20,376 nucleotides of DNA, taken from a virus. Location: IMG/VR virus record IMGVR_UViG_3300038701_000505, positions 1-20,376 of that record; one strand, 5' to 3'. Below the pieces are notes generated by a model. It was not told where the DNA came from and did no database searches. It saw only the letters and a program-made list of their open reading frames with translations. Both the position numbers and the translations under genes were made by a program. Below, piece after piece: positions 14,497 to 20,155 of this stretch (its first letter is position 1; every line of letters starts with the position of its first letter).

Positions 14497-15038
14497 TTGA
14501 ACTGACTCAGCCGTGGCCAGAGCCCTACACAATCAACGCGCGTAGCCCTTACGGGCCTCGCAAACATCCAATAACGCGTCGCGTAAAGTTTCACCACGGT
14601 ATCGACGTAGCCATGCCAGTCGGTACAGCTCTTACGGCTCCCGCGGATGGGACGATTGCTCACAAAGGAGCTGGGGCTTCCGGCGGGTTCACTTTGCTGA
14701 TCCGGCACGAGGGTAACTTCCACACAGTTTACTATCACTTGCAGAAACCTAGCCACCGCAACGTCGGTGAGCGGGTGAAGACTGGTGATGTCATAGCCAA
14801 CTCTGGTAACACAGGCAGTTCAACCGGCCCACACTTGCACTTCGAGTTGCGCCGCTCCCGTCAATGGGGCGACACTGTTGATCCCGCGCAGTATCTCCGC
14901 AGGGCACGCTCGCACGCGCCAGAACAGCCTTCTCGCTCACGTTCTAGGGTGGGGCGACCTTCACCTGGGCTTGAGTCTTTTGGGCGCTCCTGGATGGCTA
15001 GAGGCGCTCACGCGATTAAGAGGGGGTTGGGCAGATGA
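14493..15038 (+). CDS. M23-family peptidase, likely endolysin
   Basis: This 181-aa zinc metallopeptidase would cut peptidoglycan cross-bridges. The catalytic layout is clear: His34 or His35 and Asp38 in HHGIDVA (the HxxxD motif), HTVYYHL around residues 80-86, and His114 and His116 in GPHLHFE. GVQ-type LysM or SH3 domains are absent; the C-terminal 55 residues are Arg/Ser/Pro-rich and could bind the wall by charge. The ATG at 14493 is chosen because it overlaps the previous stop (ATGA) and opens directly into the domain. Position directly before three small membrane proteins points to lysis; a tail-associated lysin is the alternative. Confidence 0.85.
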   Translation: MIELTQPWPEPYTINARSPYGPRKHPITRRVKFHHGIDVAMPVGTALTAPADGTIAHKGAGASGGFTLLIRHEGNFHTVYYHLQKPSHRNVGERVKTGDVIANSGNTGSSTGPHLHFELRRSRQWGDTVDPAQYLRRARSHAPEQPSRSRSRVGRPSPGLESFGRSWMARGAHAIKRGLGR

Positions 15039-15280
15039 CGGAGAACAACGGAACCGGAGGCGTCCGAATCACCATGAAGGATATCTTCGAGGAAGTTCAA
15101 CGGCAAGGACGTTTGCTCGAGAAGATTGCGAACAGCTTGCCCGACACAGAATCACAAGTTCATGATCATGAGCAACGCATCCGCAAACTAGAGATGCGTA
15201 TGGGATGGGCTGTCGGAGTGTTCGGTTTCCTCGCTGCTGCCATGCCACTGATCGTAGCGGGCTTCAGCTCAGGGCTGTGA
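15035..15280 (+). CDS. Small membrane protein with coiled coil, holin candidate
   Basis: This 81-aa protein overlaps the lysin stop (ATGA). Residues about 15-56 form a charged helix with heptad character (IFEEVQRQGRLLEKIANSL, DHEQRIRKLEMRM), and residues 58-79 are one hydrophobic segment. This one-span design with an N-terminal coiled coil occurs in holin-like phage proteins. Its end overlaps the GTG of the next gene. Confidence 0.7.
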   Translation: MTENNGTGGVRITMKDIFEEVQRQGRLLEKIANSLPDTESQVHDHEQRIRKLEMRMGWAVGVFGFLAAAMPLIVAGFSSGL

Positions 15281-15507
15281 CGGCTAGCAATGAACGCTGG
15301 CGTATCCGGCGAAAGTTAATCTTCGGCGCTGTATTTTTTGGTGCCGGAATGATTGTGACTGGCGGTATCGGATTGTTCGGTGACAAATTCACCGGAGAAC
15401 TCGTTTACGGTGGTGTCACGATTATTACTGGGGCGATCAGCGCGTATGCTGGATTCGCAACTTACGACGACAAGTGGAATGGAACAGGAGAGAATCCCGA
15501 TGGATGA
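15277..15507 (+). CDS. Two-span membrane protein, holin candidate
   Basis: This 76-aa protein starts at GTG 15277, overlapping the previous stop (GTGA). The basic N-terminus NERWRIRRK is followed by two hydrophobic segments (about 14-34 and 42-62) joined by a short loop with DKFTGE, and a polar tail. This is a normal two-span holin layout, though small phage membrane proteins of other kinds look similar. Confidence 0.68.
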   Translation: MTASNERWRIRRKLIFGAVFFGAGMIVTGGIGLFGDKFTGELVYGGVTIITGAISAYAGFATYDDKWNGTGENPDG

Positions 15508-15751
15508 GTTTGAGGAGAAGACATGGTGGACGTCGGCGCGGAGGGCGTGGCTGTACAAGATTGTCGTTGCCCTGGTACCGTTGCTAGTGGCAGTGGGAGT
15601 CGTTACTCAGGATATTGCCGGACTGATCTTGAACGTCGTTGCTGCCCTGCTTGCTGTTGGTGCGGGAGGTATGGCCCTGACAAACGTAACGCCTGACAAC
15701 GTCTTCAAGATTGCCGTTGAGGTAGAGGAAGAAGACGAGGAAGTGGCATAA
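15500..15751 (+). CDS. Two-span membrane protein with acidic tail, holin candidate
   Basis: This 83-aa protein starts at ATG 15500, overlapping the end of the previous gene by 8 bases, with GGAGAG upstream. WLYKIVVALVPLLVAVGVVTQDIAGLILNVVAALLAVGAGGMAL forms two hydrophobic segments. The tail EVEEEDEEVA is strongly acidic. The organisation resembles actinophage holins more closely than the two preceding proteins do. Confidence 0.72.
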   Translation: MDEFEEKTWWTSARRAWLYKIVVALVPLLVAVGVVTQDIAGLILNVVAALLAVGAGGMALTNVTPDNVFKIAVEVEEEDEEVA

Positions 15752-15828
15752 TGGATTTTGAAAGTTTCGACGGCATCCAGGTGCCGATTGATCCTATGGA
15801 GTTGCTTAACTGCGATTCTTGCCAGTAA
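15751..15828 (+). CDS. 25-aa ORF with a C-terminal CxxC
   Basis: An ATG overlapping the previous stop (TAATG) opens a 25-codon frame, MDFESFDGIQVPIDPMELLN then CDSCQ, ending 6 bases before the terminator. The overlap and proper placement as last gene of the operon support translation; the CxxC pair could bind metal or be redox-active. No family is recognised. Confidence 0.4.
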   Translation: MDFESFDGIQVPIDPMELLNCDSCQ

Positions 15829-15834
15829 AGACTA

Positions 15835-15874
15835 AACCCCGGCCAGGCTTCCCTCCTTTCTCCTGACCGGGGTT
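15835..15874. terminator. Strong bidirectional terminator
   Basis: AACCCCGGCCAGG (15835-15847) pairs with CCTGACCGGGGTT (15862-15874) over 13 bp with one C-A mismatch and a 14-nt loop. It is flanked by AAGACTAAA on one side and CTTTG on the other. It sits where the rightward late operon and the leftward operon 15888-16993 converge, so it can end both. Confidence 0.8.
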
Positions 15875-15887
15875 CTTTGCTGTCTGG

Positions 15888-16067
15888 TTATTTTGTCCAG
15901 AGGTAGACGGTGCGTTTCGCTACGCCGAGGAGCTTGGCAATAGTCGGAGCGTGATACCCATGCTCCATAGCTCGGTGCGATACGTAGCGCATTTGACGGC
16001 TGTTCTGTGCCAGGTCTTTCAAGATGGCCTTCCGGTCAGCGCCCAAGCGTTCTAGTACTTCTTTCAT
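15888..16067 (-). CDS. Small helix-turn-helix protein
   Basis: This 59-aa protein ends HAPTIAKLLGVAKRTVYLWTK, a helix-turn-helix in which KLLGVAKRTVYLW looks like the turn and recognition helix (similar to IAKLLGVS.RTV.RW). I chose ATG 16067 because GGGGAGGTG lies 3 bases upstream; a GTG at 16091, which overlaps the upstream stop, would add 8 residues. It is the last gene of the leftward operon. Such small HTH proteins often control early phage promoters, and the repeated palindromes at 3245 and 17018 are possible targets, but that link is inferred only. Confidence 0.72.
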   Translation of the reverse strand: MKEVLERLGADRKAILKDLAQNSRQMRYVSHRAMEHGYHAPTIAKLLGVAKRTVYLWTK

Positions 16068-16087
16068 GTTCACCTCCCCTTCTTCGC

Positions 16088-16330
16088 TCACTCTACGAAC
16101 TCGCAGATGGCTTCGGTTAGTTCGTCGAGGTCGAGCGCGGGATCAGTCCAGCTGACACCGTCGGGTGTTGCCTCCCCGATGATGTTCCGGGCTTGAAGCG
16201 CGCCGATGACTTCTGGGTAGCTGAGGCTGGGCTCTGCCTCGAGTTCCCGAACGACAGCCGCGTAGTAGTCCTCGTCTGAGTTCAGGAACATCATTACGTT
16301 CCAGGTTTCTCTGTTACGCCAACCGTTCAT
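16088..16330 (-). CDS. Small phage protein with NRETWNV motif
   Basis: This 80-aa acidic protein starts MNGWRNRETWNVMMFLNSDEDYY. The GWRNRETWNV opening is a recurring motif in small phage proteins of unknown function. The rest is helical and acidic. It is preceded by GAAAGGAGAG and its start overlaps the stop of the 53-aa gene upstream (TAATG), supporting translational coupling. Function unknown. Confidence 0.72.
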   Translation of the reverse strand: MNGWRNRETWNVMMFLNSDEDYYAAVVRELEAEPSLSYPEVIGALQARNIIGEATPDGVSWTDPALDLDELTEAICEFVE

Positions 16331-16491
16331 TACTTGCTCTCCTTTCTAGGGTGCTCTTCTCGCCAGAGGCGGAGCACTTCTTTTTTGGTGTAGTAAAGGT
16401 ACTTGTGGTTGTGCGGGTGGCGACCATCGCAGGGCAGATGATAGAACCCGCTATCCAATAAGACGATGTCTTTCTCAGTTGGCCTCACCAT
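16330..16491 (-). CDS. 53-aa unknown gene in leftward operon
   Basis: On the minus strand an ATG at 16491 opens 53 codons ending at TAA 16330-16332. The protein MVRPTEKDIVLLDSGFYHLP... continues with a His-rich patch (HPHNHKYLYY) and an Arg/Lys-rich end. The start overlaps the end of 16485-16808 by 7 bases and the stop overlaps the start of 16088-16330 by one base, so it exactly fills the gap in a tightly packed operon. No family recognised. A chance ORF would not be expected to fit this neatly. Confidence 0.65.
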   Translation of the reverse strand: MVRPTEKDIVLLDSGFYHLPCDGRHPHNHKYLYYTKKEVLRLWREEHPRKESK

Positions 16492-16808
16492 TCTGGCTTC
16501 TCCCTTCTCACCGCAGGCATATCCCTGACGGTTCGCCGGTAATCCACGACAACAACATCATTGCCAGCGTCGTTGTCTTGCATCTCGGTACTGATCCCTA
16601 GACCGGACTCGCCGGTCAAGTCGGGGTCGATGTACTTGAGCATCTTGGTAAACAGGATGCGGGTGAAGTACGCTGGATCACTTACCCGTCGCCCTTCAAG
16701 TATTGCTTCTTCGACGATACGGACATTCTCCTCACCTAACCAGTGACCGTAAAGCCAAACTGATTCACCGTTCGGGTGGATTACTTGGATATTGCTACGG
16801 TCTCCCAT
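16485..16808 (-). CDS. Phage protein of unknown function, MGDRSNI type
   Basis: This 107-aa protein starts MGDRSNIQVIHPNGESVWLYGHW and continues RRVSDPAYFTRILFTKML. This opening (MGDR.NI.......VWLY.HW) and the D..Y.TRI.F block recur in many actinophages and other phages; I know of no assigned function. The end is acidic, then basic. The start overlaps the stop of the first operon gene (TAATG), so translation is coupled. Confidence 0.75.
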   Translation of the reverse strand: MGDRSNIQVIHPNGESVWLYGHWLGEENVRIVEEAILEGRRVSDPAYFTRILFTKMLKYIDPDLTGESGLGISTEMQDNDAGNDVVVVDYRRTVRDMPAVRREKPEW

Positions 16809-16993
16809 TAGGCAACCTCATCCCGAATATCGACGAGCTCGACCTGAGCGCGGATTCCGTTACGGAACGCGTCGTCGTGAACAATTTGAATCATGATCAT
16901 TGCGTCCTTGAAGGAGCGGTGGGCGGTTTGGCTCACGCCATCGCGGGTGATTACGTTCACCCGGTAGGGAGCTAGTGTTTTGGTGCTGGCCAT
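16808..16993 (-). CDS. Small unknown protein, first gene of leftward operon
   Basis: This 61-aa protein (MASTKTLAPYRVNVITRDGVSQTAHRSFKDAMIMIQIVHDDAF...) has a predicted beta-helix-beta pattern. The start follows GAAAGGAGG on the minus strand. It heads the leftward operon just downstream of the palindromic promoter at 17018-17031, with a leader nearly the same as that of 2866-3219. Function unknown. Confidence 0.7.
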   Translation of the reverse strand: MASTKTLAPYRVNVITRDGVSQTAHRSFKDAMIMIQIVHDDAFRNGIRAQVELVDIRDEVA

Positions 16994-17000
16994 TGTGGCC

Positions 17001-17066
17001 TCCTTTCGTTATTTATAGGATAGCGCTATCCTTACAAAAAGGCTACCTGAATCCGCTATTTTTTTT
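17001..17066 (-). promoter_or_regulatory. Palindromic promoter or operator with A8 tract, copy 2
   Basis: Read on the minus strand: A8 (17059-17066), 27 bp, the perfect palindrome GGATAGCGCTATCC (17018-17031), then TATAAA and TAACGAAAGGAG before the ATG at 16993. Layout, spacing and leader match copy 1 at 3220-3293. TATCCT within the palindrome fits a -10 element. It lies in the divergent gap between the leftward operon and the rightward operon starting at 17114, so it could control both. Confidence 0.7.
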
Positions 17067-17113
17067 GAGAATCAGCTAGGCTTCGATCAGACCCAAAAAC
17101 TGTAGGAGGGAAT

Positions 17114-17350
17114 ATGGGCTACTTCAAGAATCGAATTATCGCTAACCAGGTTGAGCTGGGAGACCGGATACCGGCTCCGCGATCAGCCAAAAGTCACGTC
17201 GCATATCAACACGGCATTACGAGCCGTCGCTGGTTACGCGCAATAGAACGTGAGCACCGAGACCATCATCGAGGAGTTGCCCTCGCTGTCGGTTTCGTAG
17301 CACTCGGCATTGGGATGTTGCTCGGATTCGTGTGGGCGGTGATCGCATAA
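17114..17350 (+). CDS. Small single-span membrane protein
   Basis: This 78-aa protein starts at ATG 17114 after TAGGAGGGA. The first 50 residues are basic and polar (FKNRIIANQVELGDRIPAPR, YQHGITSRRWLRAIEREHRDHHRG); residues about 54-77 are one hydrophobic segment (VALAVGFVALGIGMLLGFVW). It is the first gene of the rightward early operon. Possible roles include superinfection exclusion or host takeover at the membrane, but nothing specific can be seen. Confidence 0.7.
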   Translation: MGYFKNRIIANQVELGDRIPAPRSAKSHVAYQHGITSRRWLRAIEREHRDHHRGVALAVGFVALGIGMLLGFVWAVIA

Positions 17351-17472
17351 TGAAAATCATTGCTTACACACTCGGATTCCTAATGGGCCTCGGGGCTTGG
17401 ATAAGTGCCTCGAAGTTCCGCGCCATTGTCTTCATGTCAGTGGCAGCCGTTATGGTAACAGTAGCCGGATAG
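17350..17472 (+). CDS. 40-aa membrane protein
   Basis: An ATG overlapping the previous stop (TAATG) opens a 40-codon frame. Its residues form two hydrophobic segments (about 4-18 and 24-39) separated by a short basic stretch SASKFRA. Coupling with the preceding membrane gene and the hydrophobic pattern support a real gene, although small frames like this are hard to prove. A partner of the 78-aa membrane protein is a natural guess. Confidence 0.5.
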   Translation: MKIIAYTLGFLMGLGAWISASKFRAIVFMSVAAVMVTVAG

Positions 17473-17480
17473 GGGGAATC

Positions 17481-17771
17481 ATGGCTAGAGCAAGGAACAC
17501 TGATCCGATCACGTCGCATGAAGCGGCGGAGTCAGTCGGAGAACCGTCAGAAACGCAAGCGTATGTTCTTCGAGCATTACGCAAACCCCGTACCGACTCT
17601 CAGTTGATTGAAGCGTACAACGCTTTGGCAAGAGCTCCCAGGGCCAGCGAATCTGGTATCCGTACACGTCGCGCTGAACTCGTAGCGATGGGTCGCGTAT
17701 CGGATTCCGGCAAGCGGGAAAAGACTGCTTCTGGCCGTTGGTCAATCGTCTGGGAGCGTACCGAGCGATGA
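17481..17771 (+). CDS. Winged-helix-type DNA-binding protein
   Basis: This 96-aa protein starts at ATG 17481 after GGGGGA. It begins ARARNTDPITSHEAAESV and continues ETQAYVLRALRKPRTDSQLIEAY, then SGIRTRRAELVAMGRVSDSGKR and SGRWSIVW. Helix, helix, RTRRAELV recognition helix and a beta wing fit small winged-helix proteins common in actinophages. No transcription target is known. Its end overlaps the next gene by four bases. Confidence 0.75.
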   Translation: MARARNTDPITSHEAAESVGEPSETQAYVLRALRKPRTDSQLIEAYNALARAPRASESGIRTRRAELVAMGRVSDSGKREKTASGRWSIVWERTER

Positions 17772-17977
17772 GCACATACGAACGCGCGGATGCTATCGAA
17801 TCGCTGGCGGAAACACTGGCTGAGGCCTGGCGTGATCTGTTAAGTGATGGATTACACACCGGCGAGAAAGCAGAAGCGTTGCGGGTGGAGGTAGTTGATT
17901 CAGCCCGGCAACTGGGGATAGCGGAAGACGTCTATCACCGAGCAGTTCAAATAATGAAAGGAGAAGAAAATGATTAG
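17768..17977 (+). CDS. Small helical protein of unknown function
   Basis: This 69-aa acidic helical protein starts at ATG 17768, overlapping the previous stop (ATGA). It has three predicted helices (ERADAIESLAETLAEAWRDLL, KAEALRVEVVDSARQLG, DVYHRAVQIM). AAAGGAGAAGAAA near its end serves as the Shine-Dalgarno site for the exonuclease gene. No family is recognised. Confidence 0.6.
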   Translation: MSTYERADAIESLAETLAEAWRDLLSDGLHTGEKAEALRVEVVDSARQLGIAEDVYHRAVQIMKGEEND

Positions 17978-18551
17978 CGATCAGTTCGTGGCTAGCAAGT
18001 CTCTTGATGAGGCGGGTTGGTTATCGGCTCGGGAGGGCAAGATCACTGCGACGTTAATTTCTAAGGCGCACACACCTGCGGGTAGGGCTGAAGCGTTGGC
18101 GAAGTTACGCGGTGATTCTGAACCTATCCAAGACAACGCTTACATGGCGTTCGGGCGGGAGATGGAACCGTTCGTATCTATGTTCCTGCTGGATAAGTTC
18201 TCAATCCTGCCTAACGACTGGCTCGTCAAGTCCCGTGTCGATGACAAATACGTTGCAACACCAGATGGTATTTCCTTTTGGGCTCCACTGATCTCAGAAG
18301 TCAAGACCACCGGCAAGGACTGGGGAAGTTGGTCAAAGGTGCCAGCGCAATATAAGCGCCAGGTTCAATGGCAACTTTACGTCACCCAAGCCGAGGAGTG
18401 TGTGTTCTCTTGGCTCTTGCGAGAGGAGCGCGATGGCGTCTTCGTATCACCTTGGATGGAGCCAAAGTGCACCTCGGTGAAGCCCGATGAGGAAATGATT
18501 TCGGAGCTCGTAGCCCTGGCCGAGGGCTTGATCGAGGAGGCTGGATTGTGA
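17970..18551 (+). CDS. YqaJ / lambda-type 5'-3' exonuclease
   Basis: This 193-aa protein has the PD-(D/E)xK nuclease layout of the YqaJ family: an N-terminal WLSAREGKITATLISK motif, GREMEPFV with Glu64/Glu66, then Asp99 in ATPDGIS, Glu110 and Lys112 in SEVKTT, and QVQWQLYVTQAEECVFSWL. It would resect double-stranded DNA ends to give 3' single strands for the annealing protein. It starts at ATG 17970 after AAAGGAG, overlapping the previous gene by eight bases. Neighbouring annealing protein and resolvase genes support a recombination role. Confidence 0.87.
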   Translation: MISDQFVASKSLDEAGWLSAREGKITATLISKAHTPAGRAEALAKLRGDSEPIQDNAYMAFGREMEPFVSMFLLDKFSILPNDWLVKSRVDDKYVATPDGISFWAPLISEVKTTGKDWGSWSKVPAQYKRQVQWQLYVTQAEECVFSWLLREERDGVFVSPWMEPKCTSVKPDEEMISELVALAEGLIEEAGL

Positions 18552-18739
18552 CGATTACAGCAACCGAAGCCGTAGGCCCTGATGATGAGCGTTGGGCTTA
18601 TAGACAGTTCACCGTTACGGGCAAGATTTACAGCCCGAAGAAAAGTATCGCCCAGTATCGCGTCTTCTGGGCTTTACGGAACAGCAATTTTGATGACGCA
18701 ATTCTGATTGACAACATTGAGATAGAGGAGGAACAGTAA
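18548..18739 (+). CDS. Small unknown protein in recombination operon
   Basis: This 63-aa protein starts at GTG 18548, overlapping the exonuclease stop (GTGA), and its TAA overlaps the next start (TAATG). It is beta-like with FTVTGKIYSPKKSIAQYRVFW and an acidic end (IEEEEQ). It has no recognised motif. The overlaps on both sides make it a convincing gene; position between exonuclease and annealing protein suggests an accessory part of the recombination set. Confidence 0.6.
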   Translation: MTITATEAVGPDDERWAYRQFTVTGKIYSPKKSIAQYRVFWALRNSNFDDAILIDNIEIEEEQ

Positions 18740-19266
18740 TGCCACAGTTCAACTTGGATGAGTACGAACTTGTTGAAGACCGTATCCGCAGGTTCTACGA
18801 GGATCACCCGGATGGTCGTATCACGACGATGGAGATTACGACTCCCGAAGACCGAGCAAAAGGTGTTTGGGTAGTCCGGGCGGAAATCTACATCGACCAC
18901 GAGGATCAGCACGCACATTGCCCAAAAGCAAGCGGCTGGGCGTTCGAGGTTGAGGGCACTGCGGGTGCGAATCGCACTTCAGCGCTCGAGAATGCTGAGA
19001 CAAGCGCTATCGGTAGGGCACTAGCCAATGCTGATTACGCCAAGGGCAAACGTCCTTCACGTCAAGAGATGGCCAAAGCGCAGGCTGGGCCTCCTGTTAA
19101 GACTCGGGAGTCGATTGAGGTTCCTGCTGAATTCATGGCTAGGATTAAATCCAGCGAAGACCTTGAGGCTCTTGGAGTCTTGTGGGAAGAAGCAGTCAAG
19201 AATGGATGGACAGAAGAAGTACGCAGTCACTTTACTGCTAGGAGGAAGGAGGTAGAAGGTGGTTAA
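18739..19266 (+). CDS. Erf-like single-strand annealing protein
   Basis: This 175-aa protein carries GANRTSALENAETSAIGRALANADYAKG (about 75-102), the signature of Erf-type annealing proteins (AL..AETSA.GRAL). The N-terminal half is beta-rich, with ITTMEITTPEDRAKGVWVVRAEIYI; the C-terminal part is helical, with SSEDLEALGVLWEEAVKNGW. It would bind single strands made by the exonuclease and anneal homologous ends. It is shorter than many Erf proteins (about 200 aa or more). TAATG overlap links it to the gene before it. Confidence 0.78.
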   Translation: MPQFNLDEYELVEDRIRRFYEDHPDGRITTMEITTPEDRAKGVWVVRAEIYIDHEDQHAHCPKASGWAFEVEGTAGANRTSALENAETSAIGRALANADYAKGKRPSRQEMAKAQAGPPVKTRESIEVPAEFMARIKSSEDLEALGVLWEEAVKNGWTEEVRSHFTARRKEVEGG

Positions 19267-19429
19267 GACTATAGGAATGAAAGACGTGCGCCTAATCGCG
19301 ACGGCTGACGCTTACGTAGACGCTTTCCATCAGGGATCAGCGAGCTGGCGTGACTGGTATGCGATCAGTTCGATACTGCTCGGGGAACAGCGGAATCCAA
19401 TCGGAGAAGCCGAGCCTGATGCCGAGTAA
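19259..19429 (+). CDS. 56-aa unknown protein
   Basis: Start GTG 19259 is supported by GGAAGGAGGT just upstream, one of the strongest Shine-Dalgarno sites in the window, and it overlaps the end of the Erf-like gene by 8 bases. The protein (MVKTIGMKDVRLIATADAYV...) has a helical run with AYVDAFHQGSASWRDWYAISSILLGEQ. No family is recognised. It overlaps the start of the next gene by 11 bases. Confidence 0.6.
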   Translation: MVKTIGMKDVRLIATADAYVDAFHQGSASWRDWYAISSILLGEQRNPIGEAEPDAE

Positions 19430-19760
19430 TCTAACGCCACAACAAGTGATCGAAACCTTGTCTACAATCGGCAAGGATATCGACGAAGCGACAGCTGACT
19501 TGGGCGACCTCGATGAGGCAGTGGTTCATGCTCGACGTGAGTATGAGACAGCCTATGCGAGGACGTTCTTGAGCACAGAAGGAGCGATGGAGATACGGAA
19601 GTACTCTGCGCGACTGGAGACTGTCAATCAGATGTTCGCTTTGGAGATTGCGGAGCAAAAGCACCGCGCAATGACAGCACACATTCGTGCTCTCAGGGAC
19701 AGGCTGGAGGTTGGCCGTTCAATTAGCGCGCTCGTAAGGATGGAGTGGGGAGCGCAGTGA
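19419..19760 (+). CDS. Coiled-coil protein of unknown function
   Basis: This 113-aa protein starts at ATG 19419, inside the end of the preceding gene, with only a weak ribosome site, so coupling is likely. Long charged helices (QQVIETLSTIGKDIDEAT, LDEAVVHARREYETAYA, EIRKYSARLETVNQMF) fit a coiled coil. The end is RALRDRLEVGRSISALVRMEWGAQ. Its place between annealing protein and RusA is the only functional hint. Confidence 0.68.
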   Translation: MPSNLTPQQVIETLSTIGKDIDEATADLGDLDEAVVHARREYETAYARTFLSTEGAMEIRKYSARLETVNQMFALEIAEQKHRAMTAHIRALRDRLEVGRSISALVRMEWGAQ

Positions 19761-20155
19761 TCGGTGTAGCCGGGAACCCTCCAGACCGAGCAGTAATGTT
19801 TACGGTCTGGGGGGAACCCCGCTCTAAGCAACGCCCGAGGGTGACGCAGCGGGGAGCTTACACGCCGAAGGAGACACTTGAACGGGAGCGGGCTGTCCGG
19901 GACGCGTGGCGAGAGTTTGGGGAGCCTTGGTTCGAGCACAAGTTGGTTGTGTCGATAGACTTCTTCAACTCGACCCGACATCGACGCGACATTGACAACA
20001 TGGTTAAGCTCGTGCTGGATGCTTTGAACAATGAAGCGTTCCCAGACGACAGCGCTGTGGTAGAGCTTAATGCCCGCAAGTTCTTTACCACAAAGGGCAA
20101 AGCTCGAACGGTTATTACGTTGCGCGAAGTGATCTTGTGGCCCGATGAACAGTAA
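19757..20155 (+). CDS. rusA: RusA-type Holliday junction resolvase
   Basis: This 132-aa protein has FTVWGEPRSKQRPRV near the start and RRDIDNMVKLVLDALNNEAFPDDSAVVEL, the RusA catalytic block with Asp78, Asp80 and Asp97/Asp98. RusA enzymes resolve four-way DNA junctions as dimers. GTG 19757 is chosen because it overlaps the previous stop (GTGA); an in-frame ATG 13 codons later is a second option. It fits with the exonuclease and annealing protein of the same operon. Confidence 0.9.
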   Translation: MIGVAGNPPDRAVMFTVWGEPRSKQRPRVTQRGAYTPKETLERERAVRDAWREFGEPWFEHKLVVSIDFFNSTRHRRDIDNMVKLVLDALNNEAFPDDSAVVELNARKFFTTKGKARTVITLREVILWPDEQ

